A stretch of DNA of 64,000 nt, from positions 3,393,001 through 3,457,000 of the forward strand of contig CANUEZ040000196.1 in NCBI GenBank assembly GCA_948099385.1, read 5' to 3'. Every line of letters begins with the position of its first letter. Position 1 is the first letter of the stretch. Below, piece by piece: positions 10,707 to 24,659 of this stretch. Source of the stretch: Fasciola hepatica (taxonomy: Eukaryota; Platyhelminthes; Trematoda; Plagiorchiida; Fasciolidae). The notes below the pieces were generated by a model. It worked only from the letters and a program-made list of their open reading frames with translations. It was not told the DNA's origin and searched no databases. Position numbers and translations under genes: made by a program.

Positions 10707-13700
10707 CTAAGTAAAACCAAGGCATTCCCTTATGAACAATCCACACAGATTGCTCATACAATGCAATAGAGCAGTAGCAGAGTAGATTTGTATAATATGA
10801 TTCTCCATGCAGCTTGAACACTAAACTGACCAATGAAAATTATGGAAGCACTGTACAGCTGTTTGATCCGCTAAGGGAATCATGAGCATTGCACATGGAC
10901 AGAGCCCACTCGGAGACACGAACAAGGGTTGGGGTGAACGAATGTCATTCGAACACCCAAACCACAAGGCTATCCGATATGGGTCTGAACGCTTTGTTCA
11001 ACATATACAATACATGATATAGCACAATCCCCAAATTGGCTTCGGCTTTCGCTTTCGCTATGGATGGTAACAACCAAATTCTCGCACACCGATCCAATCC
11101 TATGTTCCATCACTTCTCTATTTATGGGCCTAAGTAAAACCAAGGCATTCCCTTATGAACAATCCACACAGATTGCTCATACAATGCAATAGAGCAGTAG
11201 CAGAGTAGATTTGTATAATATGATTCTCCATGCAGCTTGAACACTGAACTGACCATTGAAAATTATGAAAGCACTGTACAGCTGTTTGATCCGCTAAGGG
11301 AATCATGGGCATTGCACGTGGACAGAACCCACTCGGAGACACGAACAAGGGTTGGGGTGAACGAATGTCAGTCGAACACCCAAACCACAAGGCTATCCCA
11401 TATGGGTCTTAACGCTTTGTTCAACATATACACTACATGATATAGCACAATCCCCAAATTGGATTCGGCTTTCGCTTTCGCTTTGAACGGTAACAACCAA
11501 ATTCTCGCACACTGATCCAATCCTATGTTCCATCACTTCTCTATTTATGGGCCTAAGTAAAACCAAGGCATTCCCTTATGAACAATCCACACAGATTGCT
11601 CATACAATGCAATAGAGCAGTAGCAGAGTAGATTTGTATAATATGATTCTCCATGCAGCTTGAACACTGAACTGACCACTGAAAATGATGGAAGCACTGT
11701 ACAGCTGTTTGATCCGCTAACGGAATCATGAGCATTGCACATGGACAGAACCCACTCGGAGACACGAACAAGGGTTGGGGTGAACGAATGTCAGTCGAAC
11801 ACCCAAACCACAAGGCTATCCGATATGGGTTTCAAAGCTTTGTTCAACATATACACTTCATGATATAGCACAATCCCCAAATTGGCTTCGGCTTTCGCTT
11901 TCCCTTTGAACGGTAACAAACAAATTCTCGCACACCGATCCAATCCTATGTTCCATCACTTCTCTATTTATGGGCCTAAGTAAAACCAAGGCATTCCCTT
12001 ATGAACAATCCACACAGATTGCTCATACAATGCAATAGAGCAGTAGCAGAGTAGATTTGTATAATATGATTCTCCATGCAGCTTGAACACTGAACTGACC
12101 ATTGAAAATTATGAAAGCACTGTACAGCTGTTTGATCCGCTAAGGGAATCATGAGCATTGCACGTGGACAGAACCCACTCGGAGACACGAACAAGGGTTG
12201 GGGTGAACGAATGTCAGTCGAACACCCAAACCACAAGGCTATCCCATATGGGTCTCAACGCTTTGTTCAACATATACACTACATGATATAGCACAATCCC
12301 CAAATTGGCTTCGGCTTTCGCTTTCGCTTTGAACGGTAACAACCAAATTCTCGCACACCGATCCAATCCTATGTTCCATCACTTCTCTATTTATGGGCCT
12401 AAGTAAAACCAAGGCATTCCCTTATGAACAATCCACACAGATTGCTCATACAATGCAATAGAGCAGTAGCAGAGTAGATTTGTATAATATGATTCTCCAT
12501 GCAGCTTGAACACTAAACTGACCAATGAAAATTATGGAAGCACTGTACAGCTGTTTGATCCGCTAAGGGAATCATGAGCATTGCACATGGACAGAACCCA
12601 CTCGGAGACACGAACAAGGGTTGGGGTGAACGAATGTCATTCGAACACCCAAACCACAAGGCTATCCCATATGGGTCTGAACGCTTTGTTCAACATATAC
12701 AATACATGATATAGCACAATCCCCAAATTGGCTTCGGCTTTCGCTTTCGCTATGGATGGTAACAACCAAATTCTCGCACACCGATCCAATCCTATGTTCC
12801 ATCACTTCTCTATTTATGGGCCTAAGTAAAACCAAGGCATTCCCTTATGAACAATCCACACAGATTGCTCATACAATGCAATAGAGCAGTAGCAGAGTAG
12901 ATTTGTATAATATGATTCTCCATGCAGCTTGAACACTGAACTGACCATTGAAAATTATGAAAGCACTGTACAGCTGTTTGATCCGCTAAGGGAATCATGG
13001 GCATTGCACGTGGACAGAACCCACTCGGAGACACGAACAAGGGTTGGGGTGAACGAATGTCAGTCGAACACCCAAACCACAAGGCTATCCCATATGGGTC
13101 TTAACGCTTTGTTCAACATATACACTACATGATATAGCACAATCCCCAAATTGGCTTCGGCTTTCGCTTTCGCTTTGAACGGTAACAACCAAATTCTCGC
13201 ACACTGATCCAATCCTATGTTCCATCACTTCTCTATTTATGGGCCTAAGTAAAACACGGGCATTCCCTTATGAACAATCCACACAGATTGCTCATACAAT
13301 GCAATAGAGCAGTAGCAGAGTAGATTTGTATAATATGATTCTCCATGCAGCTTGAACACTGAACTGACCACTGAAAATGATGGAAGCACTGTACAGCTGT
13401 TTGATCCGCTAACGGAATCATGAGCATTGCACATGGACAGAACCCACTCGGAGACACGAACAAGGGTTGGGGTGAACGAATGTCAGTCGAACACCCAAAC
13501 CACAAGGCTATCCGATATGGGTTTCAAAGCTTTGTTCAACATATACACTTCATGATATAGCACAATCCCCAAATTGGCTTCGGCTTTCGCTTTCCCTTTG
13601 AACGGTAACAAACAAATTCTCGCACACCGATCCAATCCTATGTTCCATCACTTCTCTATTTATGGGCCTAAGTAAAACCAAGGCATTCCCTTATGAACAA

Positions 13701-14090
13701 TCCACACAGATTGCTCATACAATGCAATAGAGCAGTAGCAGAGTAGATTTGTATAATATGATTCTCCATGCAGCTTGAACACTGAACTGACCATTGAAAA
13801 TTATGAAAGCACTGTACAGCTGTTTGATCCGCTAAGGGAATCATGAGCATTGCACGTGGACAGAACCCACTCGGAGACACGAACAAGGGTTGGGGTGAAC
13901 GAATGTCAGTCGAACACCCAAACCACAAGGCTATCCCATATGGGTCTCAACGCTTTGTTCAACATATACACTACATGATATAGCACAATCCCCAAATTGG
14001 CTTCGGCTTTCGCTTTCGCTTTGAACGGTAACAACCAAATTCTCGCACACCGATCCAATCCTATGTTCCATCACTTCTCTATTTATGGGC
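10707..14090. repeat. 4-mer higher-order repeat, two copies, period 1692 bp
   Basis: Monomers 10707, 11130, 11553 and 11976 match 12399, 12822, 13245 and 13668 at an offset of exactly 1692 bp. Shared private markers include CATGGGCATTGCACGTGG (11304 and 12996), CACACTGATCC (about 11508 and 13200), GACCACTGAAAATGATGG, GGGTTTCAAAGC and TTTCCCTTTGAACGG. By eye only about half a dozen mismatches separate the copies, among them CAAGGCA versus ACGGGCA near 13256. This is a recent tandem duplication. Confidence 0.9.
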
Positions 14091-15359
14091 CTAAGTAAAA
14101 CCAAGGCATTCCCTTATGAACAATCCACACAGATTGCTCATACAATGCAATAGAGCAGTAGCAGAGTAGATTTGTATAATATGATTCTCCATGCAGCTTG
14201 AACACTAAACTGACCAATGAAAATTATGGAAGCACTGTACAGCTGTTTGATCCGCTAACGGAATCATGAGCATTGCACATGGACAGAACCCACTCGGAGA
14301 CACGAACAAGGGTTGGGGTGAACGAATGTCATTCGAACACCCTAACCACAAGGCTATCCGATATGGGTCTGAACGCTTTGTTCAACATATACACTACATG
14401 ATATAGCACAATCCCCAAATTGGCTTCGGCTTTCGCTTTCGCTATGGATGGTAACAACCAAATTCTCGCACACCGATCCAATCCTATGTTCCATCACTTC
14501 TCTATTTATGGGCCTAAGTAAAACCAAGGCATTCCCTTATGAACAATCCACACAGATTGCTCATACAATGCAATAGAGCAGTAGCAGAGTAGATTTGTAT
14601 AATATGATTCTCCATGCAGCTTGAACACTGAACTGACCATTGAAAATTATGAAAGCACTGTACAGCTGTTTGATCCGCTAAGGGAATCATGAGCATTGCA
14701 CGTGGACAGAACCCACTCGGAGACACGAACAAGGGTTGGGGTGAACGAATGTCAGTCGAACACCCAAACCACAAGGCTATCCCATATGGGTCTCAACGCT
14801 TTGTTCAACATATACACTACATGATATAGCACAATCCCCAAATTGGCTTCGGCTTTCGCTTTCGCTTTGAACGGTAACAACCAAATTCTCGCACACCGAT
14901 CCAATCCTATGTTCCATCACTTCTCTATTTATGGGCCTAAGTAAAACCAAGGCATTCCCTTATGAACAATCCACACAGATTGCTCATACAATGCAATAGA
15001 GCAGTAGCAGAGTAGATTTGTATAATATGATTCTCCATGCAGCTTGAACACTAAACTGACCAATGAAAATTATGGAAGCACTGTACAGCTGTTTGATCCG
15101 CTAAGGGAATCATGAGCATTGCACATGGACAGAACCCACTCGGAGACACGAACAAGGGTTGGGGTGAACGAATGTCATTCGAACACTCAAACCACAAGGC
15201 TATCCCATATGGGTCTTAACGCTTTGTTCAACATATACACTACATGATATAGCACAATCCCCAAATTGGATTCGGCTTTCGCTTTCGCTTTGAACGGTAA
15301 CAACCAAATTCTCGCACACCGATCCAATCCTATGTTCCATCACTTCTCTATTTATGGGC
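14091..15359. repeat. Satellite monomers between 4-mer and 5-mer duplications
   Basis: Three 423-bp copies starting at 14091, 14514 and 14937. The copy at 14091 is a near match of 15360 (both ACTAAACTGACCAATG, CGCTAACGG, CACCCTAACC, GGGTCTGAACGC and GCTATGGATGG). The copy at 14937 carries ATTCGAACACTCAAACC and the GGATTCGG variant. Confidence 0.8.
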
Positions 15360-18300
15360 CTAAGTAAAACCAAGGCATTCCCTTATGAACAATCCACACA
15401 GATTGCTCATACAATACAATAGAGCAGTAGCAGAGTAGATTTGTATAATATGATTCTCCATGCAGCTTGAACACTAAACTGACCAATGAAAATTATGGAA
15501 GCACTGTACAGCTGTTTGATCCGCTAACGGAATCATGAGCATTGCACATGGACAGAACCCACTCGGAGACACGAACAAGGGTTGGGGTGAACGAATGTCA
15601 TTCGAACACCCTAACCACAAGGCTATCCGATATGGGTCTGAACGCTTTGTTCAACATATACACTACATGATATAGCACAATCCCCAAATTGGCTTCGGCT
15701 TTCGCTTTCGCTATGGATGGTAACAACCAAATTCTCGCACACCGATCCAATCCTATGTTCCATCACTTCTCTATTTATGGGCCTAAGTAAAACCAAGGCA
15801 TTCCCTTATGAACAATCCACACAGATTGCTCATACAATGCAATAGAGCAGTAGCAGAGTAGATTTGTATAATATGATTCTCCATGCAGCTTGAACACTGA
15901 ACTGACCATTGACAACTATGGAAGCACTGTACAGCTGTTTGATCCGCTAAGGGAATCATGGGCATTGCACGTGGACAGAACCCACTCGGAGACACGAACA
16001 AGGGTTGGGGTGAACGAATGTCAGTCGAACACCCAAACCGCCAGGCGATCCCATATGGGTCTTAACGCTTTGTTCAACATATACACTACATGATATAGCA
16101 CAATCCCCAAATTGGATTCGGCTTTCGCTTTCGCTTTGAACGGTAACAAACAAATTCTTGCACACCGATCCAATCCTATGTTCCATCACTTCTCTATTTA
16201 TGGGCCTAAGTAAAACCAAGGCATTCCCTTATGAACAATCCACACAGATTGCTCATACAATGCAATAGAGCAGTAGCAGAGTAGATTTGTATAATATGAT
16301 TCTCCATGCAGCTTGAACACTGAACTGACCATTGAAAATGATGGAAGCACTGTACAGCTGTTTGATCCGCTAAGGGAATCATGAGCATTGCACATGGACA
16401 GAGCCCACTCGGAGACACGAACAAGGGTTGGGGTGAACGAATGTCAGTCGAACACCCAAACCACAAGGCTATCCCATATGGGTCTCAACGCTTTGTTCAA
16501 CATATACACTACATGATATAGCACAATACCCAAATTGGCTTCGGCTTTCGCTTTCGCTTTAAACGGTAACAACCAAATTCTCGCACACCGATCCAATCCT
16601 ATGTTCCATCACTTCTCTATTTATGGGCCTAAGTAAAACCAAGGCATTCCCTTATGAACAATCCACACAGATTGCTCATACAATGCAATAGAGCAGTAGC
16701 AGAGTAGATTTGTATAATATGATTCTCCATGCAGCTTGAACACTGAACTGACCATTGAAAATTATGGAAGCACTGTACAGCTGTTTGATCCGCTAAGGGA
16801 ATCATGAGCATTGCACATGGACAGAGCCCACTCGGAGACACGAACAAGGGTTGGGGTGAACGAATGTCAGTCGAACACCCAAACCACAAGGCTATCCCAT
16901 ATGGGTCTCAACGCTTTGTTCAACATATACACTACATGATATAGCACAATCCCCAAATCGCCTTCGGCTTTCGCTTTCGCTTTGAACGGTAACAACCAAA
17001 TTCTCGCACACCGATCCAATCCTATGTTCCATCACTTCTCTATTTATGGGCCTAAGTAAAACCAAGGCATTCCCTTATGAACAATCCACACAGATTGCTC
17101 ATACAATGCAATAGAGCAGTAGCAGAGTAGATTTGTATAATATGATTCTCCATGCAGCTTGAACACTAAACTGACCAATGAAAATTATGGAAGCACTGTA
17201 CAGCTGTTTGATCCGCTAACGGAATCATGAGCATTGCACATGGACAGAACCCACTCGGAGACACGAACAAGGGTTGGGGTGAACGAATGTCATTCGAACA
17301 CCCAAACCACAAGGCTATCCCATATGGGTCTCAACGCTTTGTTCAACATATACACTACATGATATAGCACAATCCCCAAATTGGCTTCGGCTTTCGCTTT
17401 CGCTTTGAACGGTAACAACCAAATTCTCGCACACCGATCCAATCCTATGTTCCATCACTTCTCTATTTATGGGCCTAAGTAAAACCAAGGCATTCCCTTA
17501 TGAACAATCCACACAGATTGCTCATACAATACAATAGAGCAGTAGCAGAGTAGATTTGTATAATATGATTCTCCATGCAGCTTGAACACTGAACTGACCA
17601 TTGAAAATTATGGAAGCACTGTACAGCTGTTTGATCCGCTAACGGAATCATGAGCATTGCACATGGACAGAACCCACTCGGAGACACGAACAAGGGTTGG
17701 GGTGAACGAATGTCATTCGAACACCCTAACCACAAGGCTATCCGATATGGGTCTGAACGCTTTGTTCAACATATACAATACATGATATAGCACAATCCCC
17801 AAATTGGCTTCGGCTTTCGCTTTCGCTATGGATGGTAACAACCAAATTCTCGCACACCGATCCAATCCTATGTTCCATCACTTCTCTATTTATGGGCCTA
17901 AGTAAAACCAAGGCATTCCCTTATGAACAATCCACACAGATTGCTCATACAATGCAATAGAGCAGTAGCAGAGTAGATTTGTATAATATGATTCTCCATG
18001 CAGCTTGAACACTGAACTGACCATTGACAACTATGGAAGCACTGTACAGCTGTTTGATCCGCTAAGGGAATCATGGGCATTGCACGTGGACAGAACCCAC
18101 TCGGAGACACGAACAAGGGTTGGGGTGAACGAATGTCAGTCGAACACCCAAACCACAAGGCGATCCCATATGGGTCTTAACGCTTTGTTCAACATATACA
18201 CTACATGATATAGCACAATCCCCAAATTGGATTCGGCTTTCGCTTTCGCTTTGAACGGTAACAAACAAATTCTTGCACACCGATCCAATCCTATGTTCCA

Positions 18301-18743
18301 TCACTTCTCTATTTATGGGCCTAAGTAAAACCAAGGCATTCCCTTATGAACAATCCACACAGATTGCTCATACAATGCAATAGAGCAGTAGCAGAGTAGA
18401 TTTGTATAATATGATTCTCCATGCAGCTTGAACACTGAACTGACCATTGAAAATGATGGAAGCACTGTACAGCTGTTTGATCCGCTAAGGGAATCATGAG
18501 CATTGCACATGGACAGAGCCCACTCGGAGACACGAACAAGGGTTGGGGTGAACGAATGTCAGTCGAACACCCAAACCACAAGGCTATCCCATATGGGTCT
18601 CAACGCTTTGTTCAACATATACACTACATGATATAGCACAATAACCAAATTGGCTTCGGCTTTCGCTTTCGCTTTAAACGGTAACAACCAAATTCTCGCA
18701 CACCGATCCAATCCTATGTTCCATCACTTCTCTATTTATGGGC
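15360..18743. repeat. 5-mer offset duplication, period 2115 bp
   Basis: Monomers 15360, 15783 and 16206 correspond to 17475, 17898 and 18321 at an offset of 2115 bp (five monomers). Private shared markers are CAATACAATAGAG (15413 and 17528), GACAACTATGG with CATGGGCATTGC, AATTCTTGCACACC, and GCTTTAAACGG (about 16555 and 18670). The two monomers in between (16629 and 17052) do not match the copies five positions on, so the matching tract is about 1.3 kb inside a 2.1-kb period. Confidence 0.85.
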
Positions 18744-21700
18744 CTATGTAAAACCAAGGCATTCCCTTATGAACAATCCACACAGATTGCTCATACAATG
18801 CAATAGAGCAGTAGCAGAGTAGATTTGTATAATATGATTCTCCATGCAGCTTGAACACTGAACTGACCATTGAAAATGATGGAAGCACTGTACAGCTGTT
18901 TGATCCGCTAAGGGAATCATGAGCATTGCACATGGACAGAGCCCACTCGGAGACACGAACAAGGGTTGGGGTGAACGAATGTCAGTCGAACACCCAAACC
19001 ACAAGGCTATCCGATATGGGTCTCAACGCTTTGTTCAACATATACACTACATGATATAGCACAATACCCAAATTGGCTTCGGCTTTCGCTTTCGCTTTGA
19101 ACGGTAACAACCAAATTCTCGCACACCGATCCAATCCTATGTTCCATCACTTCTCTATTTATGGGCCTAAGTAAAACCAAGGCATTCCCTAATGAACAAT
19201 CCACACAGATTGCTCATACAATGCAATAGAGCAGTAGCAGAGTAGATTTGTATAATATGATTCTCCATGCAGCTTGAACACGGAACTGACCATTGAAAAT
19301 TATGGAAGCACTGTACAGCTGTTTGATCCGCTAACGGAATCATGAGCATTGCACATGGACAGAACCCACTCGGAGACACGAACAAGGGTTGGGGTGAACG
19401 AATGTCATTCGAACACCCTAACCACAAGGCTATCCGATATGGGTCTGAACGCTTTGTTCAACATATACACTACATGATATAGCACAATCCCCAAATTGGC
19501 TTCGGCTTTCGCTTTCGCTATGGATGGTAACAACCAAATTCTCGCACACCGATCCAATCCTATGTTCCATCACTTCTCTATTTATGGGCCTAAGTAAAAC
19601 CAAGGCATTCCCTTATGAACAATCCACACAGATTGCTCATACAATGCAATAGAGCAGTAGCAGAGTAGATTTGTATAATATGATTCTCCATGCAGCTTGA
19701 ACACTGAACTGACCATTGACAACTATTGAAGCACTGTACAGCTGTTTGATCCGCTAAGGGAATCATGAGCATTGCACATGGACAGAGCCCACTCGGAGAC
19801 ACGAACAAGGGTTGGGGTGAACGAATGTCATTCGAACACCCTAACCACAAGGCTATCCCATATGGGTCTCAACGCTTTGTTCAACATATACACTACATGA
19901 TATAGCACAATCCCCAAATTGGCTTCGGCTTTCGCTTTCCCTTTGAACGGTAACAAACAAATTCTCGCACACCGATCCAATCCTATGTTCCATCACTTCT
20001 CTATTTATGGGCCTAAGTAAAACCAAGGCATTCCCTTATGAACAATCCACACAGATTGCTCATACAATGCAATAGAGCAGTAGCAGAGTAGATTTGTATA
20101 ATATGATTCTCCATGCAGCTTGAACACTAAACTGACCAATGAAAATTATGGAAGCACTGTACAGCTGTTTGATCCGCTAAGGGAATCATGACCGTTGCAC
20201 ATGGACAGAACCCACTCGGAGACACGAACAAGGGTTGGGGTGAACGAATGTCATTCGAACACCCTAACCACAAGGCTATCCGATATGGGTCTCAACGCTT
20301 TGTTCAACATATACACTACATGATATAGCACAATCCCCAAATTGGCTTCGGCTTTCGCTTTCGCTATGGATGGTAACAACCAAATTCTCGCACACCGATC
20401 CAATCCTATGTTCCATCACTTCTCTATTTATGGGCCTAAGTAAAACCAAGGCATTCCCTTATGAACAATCCACACAGATTGCTCATACAATGCAATAGAG
20501 CAGTAGCAGAGTAGATTTGTATAATATGATTCTCCATGCAGCTTGAACACTGAACTGACCATTGACAACTATGGAAGCACTGTACAGCTGTTTGATCCGC
20601 TAAGGGAATCATGAGCATTGCACATGGACAGAGCCCACTCGGAGACACGAACAAGGGTTGGGGTGAACGAATGTCAGTCGAACACCCAAACCACAAGGCT
20701 ATCCGATATGGGTCTCAACGCTTTGTTCAACATATACAATACATGATATAGCACAATAACCATATTGGCTTCGGCTTTCGCTTTCGCTTTGAACGGTAAC
20801 AACCAAATTCTCGCACACCGATCCAATCCTATGTTCCATCACTTCTCTATTTATGGGCCTAAGTAAAACCAAGGCATTCCCTTATGAACAATCCACACAG
20901 ATTGCTCATACAATGCAATAGAGCAGTAGCAGAGTAGATTTGTATAATATGATTCTCCATGCAGCTTGAACACTGAACTGACCATTGGAAATTATGGAAG
21001 CACTGTACAGCTGTTTGAGCCGCTAAGGGAATCATGAGCATTGCACATGGACAGAGCCCACTCGGAGACACGAACAAGGGTTGGGGTGAACGAATGTCAT
21101 TCGAACACCCTAACCACAAGTCTATCCCATATGGGTCTCAACGCTTTGTTCAACATATACACTACATGATATAGCACAATCCCCAAATTGGCTTCGGCTT
21201 TCGCTTTCCCTTTGAACGGTAACAAACAAATTCTCGCACACCGATCCAATCCTATGTTCCATCACTTCTCTATTTATGGGCCTAAGTAAAACCAAGGCAT
21301 TCCCTTATGAACAATCCACACAGATTGCTCATACAATGCAATAGAGCAGTAGCAGAGTAGATTTGTATAATATGATTCTCCATGCAGCTTGAACACTAAA
21401 CTGACCAATGAAAATTATGGAAGCACTGTACAGCTGTTTGATCCGCTAAGGGAATCATGGGCATTGCACGTGGACAGAACCCACTCGGAGACACGAACAA
21501 GGGTTGGGGTGAACGAATGTCAGTCGAACACCCAAACCACAAGGCTATCCCATATGGGTCTTAACGCTTTGTTCAACATATACACTACATGATATAGCAC
21601 AATCCCCAAATTGGCTTCGGCTTTCGCTTTCGCTTTGAACGGTAACAACCAAATTCTCGCACACCGATCCAATCCTATGTTCCATCACTTCTCTATTTAT

Positions 21701-24408
21701 GGGCCTAAGTAAAACCAAGGCATTCCCTTATGAACAATCCACACAGATTGCTCATACAATGCAATAGAGCAGTAGCAGAGTAGATTTGTATAATATGATT
21801 CTCCATGCAGCTTGAACACTGAACTGACCATTGAAAATGATGGAAGCACTGTACAGCTGTTTGATCCGCTAAGGGAATCATGAGCATTGCACATGGACAG
21901 AGCCCACTCGGAGACACGAACAAGGGTTGGGGTGAACGAATGTCAGTCGAACACCCAAACCACAAGGCTATCCGATATGGGTCTCAACGCTTTGTTCAAC
22001 ATATACACTACATGATATAGCACAATACCCAAATTGGCTTCGGCTTTCGCTTTCGCTTTGAACGGTAACAACCAAATTCTCGCACACCGATCCAATCCTA
22101 TGTTCCATCACTTCTCTATTTATGGGCCTAAGTAAAACCAAGGCATTCCCTAATGAACAATCCACACAGATTGCTCATACAATGCAATAGAGCAGTAGCA
22201 GAGTAGATTTGTATAATATGATTCTCCATGCAGCTTGAACACGGAACTGACCATTGAAAATTATGGAAGCACTGTACAGCTGTTTGATCCGCTAACGGAA
22301 TCATGAGCATTGCACATGGACAGAACCCACTCGGAGACACGAACAAGGGTTGGGGTGAACGAATGTCATTCGAACACCCTAACCACAAGGCTATCCGATA
22401 TGGGTCTGAACGCTTTGTTCAACATATACACTACATGATATAGCACAATCCCCAAATTGGCTTCGGCTTTCGCTTTCGCTATGGATGGTAACAACCAAAT
22501 TCTCGCACACCGATCCAATCCTATGTTCCATCACTTCTCTATTTATGGGCCTAAGTAAAACCAAGGCATTCCCTTATGAACAATCCACACAGATTGCTCA
22601 TACAATGCAATAGAGCAGTAGCAGAGTAGATTTGTATAATATGATTCTCCATGCAGCTTGAACACTGAACTGACCATTGACAACTATTGAAGCACTGTAC
22701 AGCTGTTTGATCCGCTAAGGGAATCATGAGCATTGCACATGGACAGAGCCCACTCGGAGACACGAACAAGGGTTGGGGTGAACGAATGTCATTCGAACAC
22801 CCTAACCACAAGGCTATCCCATATGGGTCTCAACGCTTTGTTCAACATATACACTACATGATATAGCACAATCCCCAAATTGGCTTCGGCTTTCGCTTTC
22901 CCTTTGAACGGTAACAAACAAATTCTCGCACACCGATCCAATCCTATGTTCCATCACTTCTCTATTTATGGGCCTAAGTAAAACCAAGGCATTCCCTTAT
23001 GAACAATCCACACAGATTGCTCATACAATGCAATAGAGCAGTAGCAGAGTAGATTTGTATAATATGATTCTCCATGCAGCTTGAACACTAAACTGACCAA
23101 TGAAAATTATGGAAGCACTGTACAGCTGTTTGATCCGCTAAGGGAATCATGACCGTTGCACATGGACAGAACCCACTCGGAGACACGAACAAGGGTTGGG
23201 GTGAACGAATGTCATTCGAACACCCTAACCACAAGGCTATCCGATATGGGTCTCAACGCTTTGTTCAACATATACACTACATGATATAGCACAATCCCCA
23301 AATTGGCTTCGGCTTTCGCTTTCGCTATGGATGGTAACAACCAAATTCTCGCACACCGATCCAATCCTATGTTCCATCACTTCTCTATTTATGGGCCTAA
23401 GTAAAACCAAGGCATTCCCTTATGAACAATCCACACAGATTGCTCATACAATGCAATAGAGCAGTAGCAGAGTAGATTTGTATAATATGATTCTCCATGC
23501 AGCTTGAACACTGAACTGACCATTGACAACTATGGAAGCACTGTACAGCTGTTTGATCCGCTAAGGGAATCATGAGCATTGCACATGGACAGAGCCCACT
23601 CGGAGACACGAACAAGGGTTGGGGTGAACGAATGTCAGTCGAACACCCAAACCACAAGGCTATCCGATATGGGTCTCAACGCTTTGTTCAACATATACAA
23701 TACATGATATAGCACAATAACCATATTGGCTTCGGCTTTCGCTTTCGCTTTGAACGGTAACAACCAAATTCTCGCACACCGATCCAATCCTATGTTCCAT
23801 CACTTCTCTATTTATGGGCCTAAGTAAAACCAAGGCATTCCCTTATGAACAATCCACACAGATTGCTCATACAATGCAATAGAGCAGTAGCAGAGTAGAT
23901 TTGTATAATATGATTCTCCATGCAGCTTGAACACTGAACTGACCATTGGAAATTATGGAAGCACTGTACAGCTGTTTGAGCCGCTAAGGGAATCATGAGC
24001 ATTGCACATGGACAGAGCCCACTCGGAGACACGAACAAGGGTTGGGGTGAACGAATGTCATTCGAACACCCTAACCACAAGTCTATCCCATATGGGTCTC
24101 AACGCTTTGTTCAACATATACACTACATGATATAGCACAATCCCCAAATTGGCTTCGGCTTTCGCTTTCCCTTTGAACGGTAACAAACAAATTCTCGCAC
24201 ACCGATCCAATCCTATGTTCCATCACTTCTCTATTTATGGGCCTAAGTAAAACCAAGGCATTCCCTTATGAACAATCCACACAGATTGCTCATACAATGC
24301 AATAGAGCAGTAGCAGAGTAGATTTGTATAATATGATTCTCCATGCAGCTTGAACACTAAACTGACCAATGAAAATTATGGAAGCACTGTACAGCTGTTT
24401 GATCCGCT
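18744..24408. repeat. 7-mer higher-order duplication, period 2961 bp
   Basis: Monomers 18744, 19167, 19590, 20013, 20436, 20859 and the first part of 21282 are repeated at 21705, 22128, 22551, 22974, 23397, 23820 and the first part of 24243. Reading both copies through, I find essentially no mismatch from about 18748 to 21447 against 21709 to 24408, about 2.7 kb, and one difference just outside (CCTATGTAA at 18747 versus CCTAAGTAA). Copied private variants include ATAACCATATTGGC, TTTGAGCCGC, CACAAGTCTATCC, CATGACCGTTGC and GACAACTATTGAAGC. This is the most recent large duplication in the left domain. Confidence 0.95.
21282..21704. repeat. Chimeric junction monomer of the 7-mer duplication
   Basis: The first ~160 bp match monomer 24243 (ACTAAACTGACCAATG type). 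From about 21448 on it switches to CTAAGGGAATCATGGGC, a CACGTGG site and GGGTCTTAACGC, as in monomers 11130 and 12822, while 24243 has CTAACGG and CACATGG. A hybrid monomer at this point is what a crossover or conversion breakpoint would leave. Confidence 0.75.
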
Positions 24409-24659
24409 AACGGAATCATGAGCATTGCACATGGACAGAACCCACTCGGAGACACGAACAAGGGTTGGGGTGAACGAATGTCATTCGAACACCCTAACCA
24501 CAAGGCTATCCCATATGGGTCTCAACGCTTTGTTCAACATATACACTACATGATATAGCACAATCCCCAAATTGGCTTCGGCTTTCGCTTTCAACGGTAA
24601 CAAACAAATTCTCGCACACCGATCCAATCCTATGTTCCATCAATTCTTTATTTATGGGC
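24243..24659. repeat. Short monomer (417 bp) with 6-bp deletion
   Basis: This copy is 6 bp short. In the hexamer tract near 24580-24596 it reads GGCTTTCGCTTTCAACGG, one CTTTCG-like unit less than the usual copy. It also carries CATCAATTCTTTATTTATG just before the next start. It is the shortest monomer in the window. Confidence 0.9.
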
